Positions 36,074 through 43,273 of a stretch of 45,076 nucleotides of DNA are shown in pieces. The position numbers and the translations under genes were made by a program. This DNA is from Holdemanella sp. MSK.7.32. GTDB taxonomy: Bacteria > Bacillota_I > Bacilli_A > Erysipelotrichales > Erysipelotrichaceae. Each line of letters opens with the position of its first letter. Position 1 is the first letter of the stretch. The notes under the pieces were generated by a model, which ran no database searches, was not told the DNA's origin, and saw only the letters and a list, made by a program, of their open reading frames with translations. The stretch is taken from positions 1-45,076 of the forward strand of contig NZ_JANFYN010000016.1 of the NCBI RefSeq assembly GCF_024460475.1. The letters are read 5' to 3'.

Positions 36074-36229
36074 TGTCTGAAGAAGGATTGGCAAAGTCTC
36101 ATTCTTCAATTGGAAAATTTTAAAGGATTTGAGAGTCGTAGAATTAATAATAAAGATTGTTTAATATATAAGATTGATGAAGGAGCTATATATATAATTA
36201 GTTGCAGGCAACATTATACAGACCACTAA
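36074..36229 (+). pseudogene. Remnant of a Txe/YoeB-type toxin gene
   Basis: A 51-codon open stretch with no start codon ends in ENFKGFESRRINNKD and CLIYKIDEGAIYIISCRQHY. This matches the C-terminal half of YoeB/Txe RNase toxins (LKGxxSRRIN...HRLVYKV...IISCRxHY). The N-terminal half is missing and a TGA precedes the frame at 36071, so it is a decayed gene. The usual catalytic His in the HRLVY region reads DCLIY here. No YefM/Axe antitoxin is upstream. The terminator at 36228-36254 directly abuts its stop codon and is probably the old toxin terminator. Confidence 0.75.
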
Positions 36230-36254
36230 AGAAGTGAATTTTCACTTCTTTTTT
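36228..36254 (+). terminator. Terminator after the toxin remnant
   Basis: AAAGAAGTGA/TCACTTCTTT with a four-base loop and T run starts inside the TAA of the YoeB-like remnant. Confidence 0.8.
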
Positions 36255-36258
36255 CTTG

Positions 36259-36304
36259 ACCACTTAGTCTTATATTTTTACCACTTACTTTTCAAGACTA
36301 TACT
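36259..36304 (+). promoter_or_regulatory. LytTR-type direct repeats and -10 of the LytTR gene
   Basis: ACCACTTA occurs at 36259-36266 and 36280-36287, a period of exactly 21 bases (two helical turns), the spacing of LytTR-domain binding sites. TATACT at 36299-36304 is a -10 box; the second repeat overlies the -35 position. The next gene encodes a LytTR protein, so autoregulation is likely. Confidence 0.6.
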
Positions 36305-36333
36305 TTTAAATATTCATATGAAATAATAAGGCC

Positions 36334-36768
36334 ATGAAAGTAAGAATTGAGATTGATGATTCATTAAATGAAGATGAAATCGTCATACATACAAAAGAAT
36401 ATACTGAGGAATTGCAACAATTGATTTCTAATTTTAAATCAAAGCCGAGTATACAATTCTTTAAACAAGATACAGAGTATTATCTAGATTTAGATGCAAT
36501 TCTATTCTTTGAAAGTGACAACGGAACGGTATATGCGCATACAGCCAATGATATGTTTTCTACAACACAGAAATTGTATGAATTAGAAAATATATTGCCA
36601 AACTCCTTTTTGAGAATTTCTAAATCTACAATAGTGAATATTCAAAAAATTTATTCTCTGTCGCATTCTGTATCGAGTCATCTCATTACTTTTCAAAATA
36701 GTCATAAACAAGTGTATGTATCAAGAATGTACTACAAAGTATTAAAAGAAAGAAGGAATCATTTATGA
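36334..36768 (+). CDS. LytTR DNA-binding domain regulator
   Basis: This 144-residue regulator has a short N-terminal segment (about 1-40) and a complete LytTR domain (about 45-140: YYLDLDAILFFESDNGTVYAHT, FLRISKSTIVNIQKIYSLS, VYVSRMYYKVLKER). It has no receiver domain, as in stand-alone LytTR proteins that sit with DUF3021 or LiaF-like membrane partners. AAGG lies before the ATG. The gene overlaps the LiaF-like gene by ATGA and has LytTR-type repeats in its promoter. Confidence 0.9.
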   Translation: MKVRIEIDDSLNEDEIVIHTKEYTEELQQLISNFKSKPSIQFFKQDTEYYLDLDAILFFESDNGTVYAHTANDMFSTTQKLYELENILPNSFLRISKSTIVNIQKIYSLSHSVSSHLITFQNSHKQVYVSRMYYKVLKERRNHL

Positions 36769-37433
36769 AAAGAAATTGGTTTTGGGGCATTATTTGTATT
36801 CTAGGTGCCATATTAATTTTTGGAAACTTATTTGGAATTATTCAATTTAACCTTAGTCTATGGAAAATTGCTGGAACTCTTATCTGTCTATCCGTTATTA
36901 TCGACGGAATCAAAGAAAGAAGCTTCTACAGCCCCTTATTTGGGATTGCGATTATTTTCTATTTATTCAAAGAAGATTTAGGTTTTGAAGATATTTCTCT
37001 ATGGCTTCTATTATTAGCTACTTGGCTATTAGCTTGGGGACTTACAAGCATTATTCATCCCAAAAAAAGACACATTGAAATAGAAGATATTGAATATTCT
37101 ACAAATTCCATCATCAATATTACTTCTAGTTTTGGTGAAAAAGTTCAATATATTCAAACCAATGATTTACAATATGTGACCATTGATTCAAAGTTTTCAG
37201 GATTGAAACTCTATTTTGATCAGGCTACCATTCAAAATCAAGCTACGATTGAAATCGATGGAAATTTTACAGGTATTGAACTCTATATACCTAAAGAATG
37301 GAATGTACAAAGTCATGTTCGCGCCTTCTTTGGTGGAGTTGATGAAAAAGGACAGCCATCATCTAGTGGCTATCCAACATTAAATATCACAGGGCGTGTT
37401 CATTTTGGTGGAGTTGAAATCCATTATATCTAA
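36765..37433 (+). CDS. LiaF-like membrane protein
   Basis: This 222-residue protein begins with about four membrane segments in the first ~95 residues (WFWGIICILGAILIFGNLFGII and onward). It ends with a soluble beta-rich domain (about 110-222: INITSSFGEKVQYI, FSGLKLYFDQATI, NGRVHFGGVEIHYI-like ending). This is the LiaF/cell-wall-active antibiotic response layout. With the coupled LytTR gene it forms a two-gene envelope-stress module in which the membrane protein probably holds the regulator in check. That mechanism is inference. Confidence 0.82.
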   Translation: MKRNWFWGIICILGAILIFGNLFGIIQFNLSLWKIAGTLICLSVIIDGIKERSFYSPLFGIAIIFYLFKEDLGFEDISLWLLLLATWLLAWGLTSIIHPKKRHIEIEDIEYSTNSIINITSSFGEKVQYIQTNDLQYVTIDSKFSGLKLYFDQATIQNQATIEIDGNFTGIELYIPKEWNVQSHVRAFFGGVDEKGQPSSSGYPTLNITGRVHFGGVEIHYI

Positions 37434-37460
37434 GAAAGACAATTAACGTCTTTCTTTTTT
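37432..37460 (+). terminator. Terminator of the LytTR/LiaF-like module
   Basis: AAGAAAGAC/GTCTTTCTT with a seven-base loop and T run. The stop codon of the converging hicB gene lies in the loop. Confidence 0.8.
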
Positions 37461-37817
37461 ATATTCCGCATCATTTTTTGCGAGAAGATACAAACAATAT
37501 TGATTCATACTAATGCCTTCCTCTTTAGCGTGTATAGATAAGGATCTATGAAGACTTTTGGGTATTTTTAATTTAAATTGTCCTGAATACGATTGTAGAT
37601 CACTAGGAAGCGGAATCTCTTTTCCATCTTCTAACATACCTAAAATCCATGTTTCTTTTGCGTCTTTGGCTAGTTCTAACAAGTCATCTAATGAATCTGA
37701 ACATGTCATACATCCAGGAAGATCCGGATAAGATAAGACATATCCTCCTTCATCTTTATCTTCAACAATTTCCATACGATACGACAGATTCATGTAGTAT
37801 TTGAGTTCTTGATTCAT
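37443..37817 (-). CDS. hicB: HicB family antitoxin
   Basis: This 124-residue antitoxin has an N-terminal HicB fold (about 10-75: YRMEIVEDKDEGGYVLSYPDLPGCMTCSDSLDDLLELAKDA) and a C-terminal ribbon-helix-helix (about 85-118: KLKIPKSLHRSLSIHAKEEGISMNQYCLYLL) that should bind the operator. The ATG at 37817 follows GAGGAG by ten bases; later ATGs lack such sites. It overlaps the hicA end by 56 bases, an unusually long overlap. Confidence 0.9.
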   Translation of the reverse strand: MNQELKYYMNLSYRMEIVEDKDEGGYVLSYPDLPGCMTCSDSLDDLLELAKDAKETWILGMLEDGKEIPLPSDLQSYSGQFKLKIPKSLHRSLSIHAKEEGISMNQYCLYLLAKNDAEYKKERR

Positions 37818-38019
37818 ATTCCTTCATCTCCTCTTCTATCACTTTTTTTATCATTTTTACATACACCTTTTTTATAGGTTTATGTCTTGGAATCACAATA
37901 CGATTACATCCAGATTTGACAAATGAATAATGACTTGATCCGCCTTTAGGTTGTTTGATCTCATATCCATATTCTTTCATCACTTTAACTATCTCTTCGA
38001 AACGAATATCATGACCCAA
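37762..38019 (-). CDS. hicA: HicA family toxin (mRNA interferase)
   Basis: This 85-residue double-stranded-RNA-binding-fold toxin shows FEEIVKVMKEYGYEIKQPKGGSSHYSFVKS with the catalytic histidine in SSHYSF, then RIVIPRHKPIKKVYVKMIKKVIEE. The core ends near residue 65 and the final 20 residues are read inside hicB. The only start that keeps the N-terminal helix is TTG 38019, and no clear Shine-Dalgarno precedes it. A weak start would limit toxin relative to antitoxin. The adjacent Txe relic (36074) suggests this locus collects toxin-antitoxin genes. Confidence 0.85.
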   Translation of the reverse strand: MGHDIRFEEIVKVMKEYGYEIKQPKGGSSHYSFVKSGCNRIVIPRHKPIKKVYVKMIKKVIEEEMKEYESRTQILHESVVSYGNC

Positions 38020-38129
38020 TTTAACAGCTTATCCCAAGAAGACATCTTTTCACCTTCATTATATTTGGTGTAAATCATATTTTTAATGATCTCTACCTCA
38101 ATTAAATCAGATGTATGTGAAAAAGACAT
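37989..38129 (-). other. Small open frame upstream of hicA
   Basis: An ATG at 38129 opens 46 codons (MSFSHTSDLIEVEIIKNMIY, then TKYNEGEKMSSWDKLLNWVM) and ends at TAG 37989, overlapping the hicA start in another frame. No Shine-Dalgarno is visible and I recognise no family. It could be a coupling leader for hicA or a decayed gene. Confidence 0.25.
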
Positions 38130-38137
38130 TAAAAGTC

Positions 38138-38163
38138 AAAAAAAAAGAAGTCATTTAGACTTC
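38138..38163 (-). terminator. Terminator of the MATE gene
   Basis: On the minus strand GAAGTC/GACTTC with loop TAAAT is followed by nine Ts, just after the MATE stop codon. Confidence 0.83.
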
Positions 38164-38167
38164 CAAT

Positions 38168-39505
38168 TTAACTCATTTTCTTTTGAACCGTACGCATTGC
38201 ACTGATCCACAATGGTATCAATACCAATGTAGCTGCAACCCATGCTGTTTGATCTGCCCATGTGATCGCACTATATTTGAAAATTGGAACAAAGCATAAT
38301 GCCACAATACATCGTGCAATCATTTCTACAAAGCCTGCCAGCATAGCTCGAGCAGAATAGCCAAGTCCTTGAACGGACATTCTTGTTGTGATCAAAATTC
38401 CTAAAACAGGATAAAAGTAGCCCATTCTTCTTAGATACAAAGCACTCGCATTTAACACTTGTGATTCATTGGCGCTCACAAACATCATACTAAGAATTCT
38501 TCCAAAGAAAACCATTACGACGCATGCGAATACACCATATAAAATACTCACCATTACGCCTTTATGATATCCATCATGGATTCGTTCTAACTTGCAAGCT
38601 CCATAATTTTGGGAAAGGAATGTAGAAACAGCTGCACCTAATGCATCAAATGGACACATCATCAATGATTTAATACGCATACCTGCTGTAAAGCCGGAAA
38701 CATAAATGGTTCCCAAAGCATTGTTAGCCGACTGCATGACCATTGAGCCAATGGCGGTAATCGAAAACTGTAAGCCCATAGGAACACCCATAGCAAGTAG
38801 TTTTAGAGAATGTTGTTTATCCACATAACGACTTGATTTAGGAATATGTAAAACATTGACTTTAAAAGCAATCAACAATAAACACAAAATACCACTTACG
38901 GCTTGGGCAAAAATGGTGGCGATGGCAGCCCCTGCACATCCCCATTTCAAAACAAGAATGCAGAAAAAATCAAGGCCAATATTTAAAAATGCAGAAAAAG
39001 CTAAAAAGAGAAATGGTGTTTTTGAATCTCCAATAGCTCTTAAGATAGCTGATAAATAATTATAAAGTAATGTGAATGGTATCCCTGCAAATATGACAAC
39101 CAAATAGGCATAGGCATCTTTAAAGATTTCATCATTGACTTGTAAAATATGAAGAATGTCTGCACAAAACACAACGACTAAGATGGATACCACAAATGCT
39201 GTAATGGCTGTCCATATCGCTCCTGCATAGATATAAGTGTGCATTTCATCGAGCTTTTTTGCTCCGAAACTTTGTGAAACCATAATCGCAAAGCCTTGGC
39301 ATATTCCCATACAAAATCCTAGAATCAAAAACTGCACACTACTGCTTGCGCCTACGGCTGCCAATGCTTTAGAACCTAGTGTTTGCCCAACAATAGCCGC
39401 ATCAACAACGTTATAAAATTGTTGAAATAAATTTCCTAATAATAATGGAATACTAAAATTCAAAATGAGTTTTAACGTATTCCCCTCAATCATACTCTTT
39501 TGCAT
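38168..39505 (-). CDS. MATE family efflux transporter
   Basis: This multidrug/toxin extrusion protein of about 445 residues has twelve predicted membrane segments. Typical features are IPLLLGNLFQQFYNVVDAAIVGQTLGSKALAAVGAS and GFCMGICQGFAIMVSQSFGAKKLDEM near the start, and AAVSTFLSQNYGACKLERIHDGY in the second half. I choose ATG 39505 (MQKSMIEG) with AAAGGG upstream. The in-frame ATG at 39541 lies inside the map terminator hairpin and is unlikely. It is separated from map by that hairpin and has its own terminator. Confidence 0.9.
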   Translation of the reverse strand: MQKSMIEGNTLKLILNFSIPLLLGNLFQQFYNVVDAAIVGQTLGSKALAAVGASSSVQFLILGFCMGICQGFAIMVSQSFGAKKLDEMHTYIYAGAIWTAITAFVVSILVVVFCADILHILQVNDEIFKDAYAYLVVIFAGIPFTLLYNYLSAILRAIGDSKTPFLFLAFSAFLNIGLDFFCILVLKWGCAGAAIATIFAQAVSGILCLLLIAFKVNVLHIPKSSRYVDKQHSLKLLAMGVPMGLQFSITAIGSMVMQSANNALGTIYVSGFTAGMRIKSLMMCPFDALGAAVSTFLSQNYGACKLERIHDGYHKGVMVSILYGVFACVVMVFFGRILSMMFVSANESQVLNASALYLRRMGYFYPVLGILITTRMSVQGLGYSARAMLAGFVEMIARCIVALCFVPIFKYSAITWADQTAWVAATLVLIPLWISAMRTVQKKMS

Positions 39506-39528
39506 ATTCCCTTTTTTAAACCTCATCA

Positions 39529-39556
39529 AAAAAGAAGTCATTTTATTGACTTCTTA
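39529..39556 (-). terminator. Terminator of map
   Basis: On the minus strand AAGAAGTCA/TGACTTCTT around ATAAAA runs into a T tract. It overlaps the map stop codon and separates map from the MATE gene. Its stem resembles the one after the MATE gene. Confidence 0.8.
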
Positions 39557-40420
39557 CCAAGCTAATACTTCAATTCCTTTTTCTGTAACTAGAATTGTGT
39601 TTTCCCATTGTGCCGATAACTTTCCATCTTTTGTATAAGATGTCCAACCATTATCTTTATCAATATATAAATCACGCGTTCCTTGATTGATCATAGGCTC
39701 AATGGTGAAGACCATACCTGGTGCAATAACCATACCTGTATTACGAATTCCTACGTGATGTACATATGGATCTTCATGGAAAGCATTACCAACACCGTGT
39801 CCACAGAAATCAACAACAACACTGTAACCATTTTTGTGTGCATGTTCTTGAATAGCAGCACCAATATCTCCAATGTATCCCCAAGGACGTACGGCTTCTT
39901 TACCAATTTCTAAGCATTCTTTAGTCACTTCAACTAATCGTTTTGCCTCTTCACTTACATGACCAATACAGAACATTCTAGATGCATCCGCAAAGTGTTT
40001 ATGTACAATGGTAGTACAGTCTACATTTATAATATCGCCATCTTTTAATACGACTTTTTCACTTGGAATACCATGACAAATTTCATTATTAATAGATGTG
40101 CAAACACTCTTAGGGAATCCTTCATAACCTAGACATGCAGGAATTCCACCATGACTTGTTGTATAATCATATACTAATTTATCAATATCTTCTGTCGTCA
40201 TACCTGCACAGATTTTTTCTCCAACTAAATCAAGAACTGCATTATTGATTTTAGCCGCTTTCTTGATCCATTTAATATCTTCTTCCGACTTGATTAAATT
40301 ATGACTAGGAACAATTTTTCCTTGTAGTTTTAATACATTAATTGTATTGTCCCATTCTTCATGACAATGTTTATATTTTTTACCAGAACCACACCAACAT
40401 GGACTATTCTTACCAATCAT
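39554..40420 (-). CDS. map: Methionine aminopeptidase with N-terminal SEC-C zinc motif
   Basis: This 288-residue enzyme removes initiator methionine. An N-terminal SEC-C motif (NSPCWCGSGKKYKHCH, metal ligands C8, C10, C19, H20) precedes a type I aminopeptidase. Its metal ligands lie in INVDCTTIVHKHFADASRMF (the second aspartate), CGHGVGNAFHEDP, FTIEPMI and WENTILVTE. SEC-C fusions to Map are known in Firmicutes and may link it to the ribosome. ATG 40420 follows AAGGA at good spacing; the in-frame extension to 40453 lacks support. Confidence 0.94.
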   Translation of the reverse strand: MIGKNSPCWCGSGKKYKHCHEEWDNTINVLKLQGKIVPSHNLIKSEEDIKWIKKAAKINNAVLDLVGEKICAGMTTEDIDKLVYDYTTSHGGIPACLGYEGFPKSVCTSINNEICHGIPSEKVVLKDGDIINVDCTTIVHKHFADASRMFCIGHVSEEAKRLVEVTKECLEIGKEAVRPWGYIGDIGAAIQEHAHKNGYSVVVDFCGHGVGNAFHEDPYVHHVGIRNTGMVIAPGMVFTIEPMINQGTRDLYIDKDNGWTSYTKDGKLSAQWENTILVTEKGIEVLAW

Positions 40421-40481
40421 CTTGATCCTTCTTTCTATATATTCGTTAAACACAACTTATTATACACGAAAACAAGAAAAA

Positions 40482-40508
40482 AAGCTTCCGATTGATTCAG
40501 AAGCTTCT
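40482..40508 (-). terminator. Terminator of the rubrerythrin gene
   Basis: AAGCTTC/GAAGCTT on the minus strand encloses an eleven-base loop and is followed by seven or more Ts. It lies shortly after the rubrerythrin stop. Confidence 0.72.
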
Positions 40509-40515
40509 AAATGCA

Positions 40516-41085
40516 TTATTCACCAAAATAACGTTTTAATAATCCAGCAAATGCCTTACCATGACGAGCTTCATCACGAGCCATTTCGTGTACTGTATCA
40601 TGAATTGCATCTAAGTTTGCCTTTTTAGCACGAGTAGCTAAATCAACTTTACCTGCAGTCGCACCATTTTCAGCTTCTACACGCATTTCAAGATTTCTCT
40701 TAGTTGAATCTGTAACAACTTCGCCTAATAATTCAGCAAATTTTGCGGCATGTTCTGCTTCTTCCCAAGCTGCCTTTTCATAATACAATCCAACTTCTGG
40801 ATATCCTTCTCTGTGAGCTACTCTAGCCATTGCCAAGTACATACCTACTTCTGAGCATTCACCTTCGAAGTTAGCACGTAAATCGTTTTTAATGTCTTCA
40901 GCAACATCTTTTGCGACTCCTACTACGTGTTCAGCAGCCCAAGACATTTCGTCTTCTACTGGAACAAATTTTTCTTTTGGTTGTTTACAAGTTGGACATT
41001 TCCAATCTGCAGGAAGATCAGCGAATTTTACGCCTTCTTTTTCCTCGTCATAAATGTGTCCACAAATTAAGCATCTATATTTCAT
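40516..41085 (-). CDS. Rubrerythrin, rubredoxin-first (reverse) type
   Basis: This 189-residue peroxide reductase of anaerobes has an N-terminal rubredoxin-like iron site (CLICGHIYDEEKEG ... WKCPTCK; C5, C8, C30, C33). A four-helix diiron domain follows (EGECSEVGMYLAMARVAHREG, AAWEEAEHAAKFAELLGE, MARDEARHGKAF). The order is the reverse of classical rubrerythrin. It should detoxify hydrogen peroxide using NADH-derived electrons. AGAGGAGG precedes the ATG. It is monocistronic and its upstream region is AT-rich with a TAGTAT/TATAGT-type -10 near 41130. Confidence 0.93.
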   Translation of the reverse strand: MKYRCLICGHIYDEEKEGVKFADLPADWKCPTCKQPKEKFVPVEDEMSWAAEHVVGVAKDVAEDIKNDLRANFEGECSEVGMYLAMARVAHREGYPEVGLYYEKAAWEEAEHAAKFAELLGEVVTDSTKRNLEMRVEAENGATAGKVDLATRAKKANLDAIHDTVHEMARDEARHGKAFAGLLKRYFGE

Positions 41086-41183
41086 AAATAATCCTCCTCT
41101 TGAAATATACTATTTCCTTTTATGACTATACTATCGCATATTCATTTCAATATTTCAAAAGTATTGCTCAACAATTTTTAAAA

Positions 41184-42032
41184 TTATAATTCAATCGTCA
41201 ACATACGATCTTTTCCTGACATATCTTTATGTACAGTAATCGTTGCAGATTCAAAATATTCACGAGCTAGATTCGATAAAGATTCACCTTGATCCCATCC
41301 CATTTCAAAGGCAAGAAAAGCTTTTTCATTCAATACTAGATGTGCTTTTTCAAATACATCACGATAGAATTTTAATCCGTCTTCTCCACCAAATAGGGCT
41401 ACGTGCGGTTCATAGTCCACAACACTTTGTTCCATCTTCTCTTCACTTGGAATATATGGTGGATTGCAAACTAGAATATCGCAATGTAAATCGCGATCTA
41501 CAAATGGATCTAACATGCTTCCACAAATAAAGTTTACATGCGCATCCAGCTTTTCATTATTCTTTTGTGCAACCACTAAAGCTTCTTTTGAAATATCCGA
41601 TGCGATCACATCCATTCTAGGTTCTTCTAGATTTAAAGTAATTCCAATGGCTCCAGATCCTGTTGCCACATCAAATACATTGACATGATCTTTATCGGCA
41701 AAATAATCATCAAACTTAGATAATACAAGTCCTACAAGTTCTTCTGTTTCGGGTCTAGGAATTAAAACATCTTCATTCACAATAAAGTCATAGCCATAGA
41801 AACATTCATACCCTAATACATAGCCTAATGGTTCTCCATTTTCCATTAAATGAATTCCTTCTAAATAATCCGTTTGAATTTGTTCATCCGCCTCTTCATC
41901 CATAGAAATATATAAATTGATATCTTTTTGACGACACAATTCCACCATGAAAAGTTGCGCTGCCTGTTCGCCTTGACCAGCCTTATAAAGACGTTCTTTA
42001 CCTTCATTGATCAATGAATGATATGTACTCAT
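41184..42032 (-). CDS. prmC: Release factor glutamine methyltransferase
   Basis: This 282-residue methyltransferase modifies the GGQ glutamine of release factors. The motif I segment is VFDVATGSGAIGITLN, the catalytic motif NPPYIPSEEKMEQSVVDYEPHVALFGGEDGL is complete, and LIPRPETEELV is the substrate-docking segment. It overlaps prfA by one base (TAATG), so enzyme and substrate are translated together. Confidence 0.95.
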   Translation of the reverse strand: MSTYHSLINEGKERLYKAGQGEQAAQLFMVELCRQKDINLYISMDEEADEQIQTDYLEGIHLMENGEPLGYVLGYECFYGYDFIVNEDVLIPRPETEELVGLVLSKFDDYFADKDHVNVFDVATGSGAIGITLNLEEPRMDVIASDISKEALVVAQKNNEKLDAHVNFICGSMLDPFVDRDLHCDILVCNPPYIPSEEKMEQSVVDYEPHVALFGGEDGLKFYRDVFEKAHLVLNEKAFLAFEMGWDQGESLSNLAREYFESATITVHKDMSGKDRMLTIEL

Positions 42033-43108
42033 TATTCTTTTTCTCCAGCAATTTTAGCCTGTTGATCTGCAAGCTGTAATGCAGCCATTAAATCATCTAG
42101 ACGACCATCCATAATACGATCTAACTGATTGACTGTATATCCAATACGGTGATCTGTTACACGGTTTTGAGGATAGTTGTATGTACGAATTTTTTCTGCA
42201 CGATCTCCAGTACCAATCTTTGTACGACGTTCTTTTTCGTTCTTTTGATCCAATTCACGCTGTCTTTCTTCATATACACGAGCACGAATTGTCATTAAGG
42301 CAGTTGCACGGTTTTCATGCTGACTACGACCATCCTGACACTTAACTACAATACCTGTTGGTTTGTGGACGATACGTACAGCTGAATCGGTTTTATTGAT
42401 GTGCTGTCCTCCAGCTCCACTTGAACGCATTGTTTCAATTTCCAAGTCGTTCATATCAATATCAAAATCTTCAGCTTCTACTTCTGGCATACACAATACT
42501 GTTGCGGTAGAAGTATGGATACGGCCTTGTGATTCTGTCTTTGGCACACGTTGTACACGGTGAGAACCAGATTCAAATTTTAAAGTTCCATAAGCCCCTT
42601 CTCCATTGACTTTAAATGAAACTAATGAGAATCCTCCAGCTTCACTATCTTCCATTTCAATGACTTCTGTTCTCCAACCTTTTGCCTCTGCATATTTTGA
42701 ATACATTCTAAATAAGTCTCCGGCAAAGATATTTCCTTCGTCTCCACCAGCTGCTCCACGAATTTCTAAGATCGCATTATGAGAATCGTTAGGATCTTTT
42801 GGTACTAGAAGCAATTCTAAACGGTCTAAATAATTTTGGATTTTTGGTTCTAATTCTTCCAATTCCATTTGTGCCATTTCACGAATTTCTTTATCTTCCT
42901 CTTTTGAAAGAACTTTAGCCTCTTCTAATTCCTCAACTGCCTTTTTATATTCTTCGTATGTTTCTACAATAGGTGTCAACTCATTTTGTTCACGCCCCAA
43001 TTTTGCCATTGTCTTACGATCTGATACAACATCACTTTGCATCATCAAATCATTGATTTCACGATAACGCTCAACCATTTTTTCTAAACGCTCATCCATT
43101 TTTGCCAT
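42032..43108 (-). CDS. prfA: Peptide chain release factor 1
   Basis: This 358-residue factor ends translation at UAA and UAG. The GGQ motif (SSGAGGQHINKTDSAVR) is at residues 233-235. The codon-recognition tripeptide PXT appears as PKT (189-191) in RVPKTESQGRIHTSTATV. It is therefore RF1, not RF2, which would have SPF. AAAGGATG precedes the ATG. A promoter TCGACA-17-TAAAAT (43194-43222, minus) and a small hairpin with T run lie upstream. Confidence 0.97.
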   Translation of the reverse strand: MAKMDERLEKMVERYREINDLMMQSDVVSDRKTMAKLGREQNELTPIVETYEEYKKAVEELEEAKVLSKEEDKEIREMAQMELEELEPKIQNYLDRLELLLVPKDPNDSHNAILEIRGAAGGDEGNIFAGDLFRMYSKYAEAKGWRTEVIEMEDSEAGGFSLVSFKVNGEGAYGTLKFESGSHRVQRVPKTESQGRIHTSTATVLCMPEVEAEDFDIDMNDLEIETMRSSGAGGQHINKTDSAVRIVHKPTGIVVKCQDGRSQHENRATALMTIRARVYEERQRELDQKNEKERRTKIGTGDRAEKIRTYNYPQNRVTDHRIGYTVNQLDRIMDGRLDDLMAALQLADQQAKIAGEKE

Positions 43109-43159
43109 AAATATACATCCTTTCTCTATAATTTATATATCTTGAGTGTTTTACCACTT

Positions 43160-43222
43160 AAAAAACGCTTTATTTTAGCGATATACCCCATCTATTTTAA
43201 TATAAAGAAACAGTATTGTCGA
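43160..43222 (-). promoter_or_regulatory. prfA promoter and possible leader attenuator
   Basis: On the minus strand TCGACA (43217-43222), 17 bases and TAAAAT (43194-43199) form a promoter with its start near 43187. Within the first 30 transcribed bases CGCT/AGCG pairs around seven bases and is followed by six Ts (43160-43180), a terminator-like but short stem. The promoter is credible; attenuation is speculative. Confidence 0.45.
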
Positions 43223-43260
43223 TGGAAATTGTCCTATTACGCAATTTTTGAAGATAAGAG

Positions 43261-43266
43261 TATAAT
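43261..43266 (+). promoter_or_regulatory. -10 box of the glucosaminidase gene
   Basis: TATAAT ends eight bases before the ATG at 43274, so transcription would begin at or next to the start codon. No good -35 is seen and no Shine-Dalgarno is present. Confidence 0.45.
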
Positions 43267-43273
43267 ATGAAGT

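Noticed and set aside
39506..39541. MATE start at 39541
   Set aside because: That ATG lies inside the map terminator hairpin; starts at 39526 or 39505 lie beyond it, and only 39505 has a purine-rich ribosome site.
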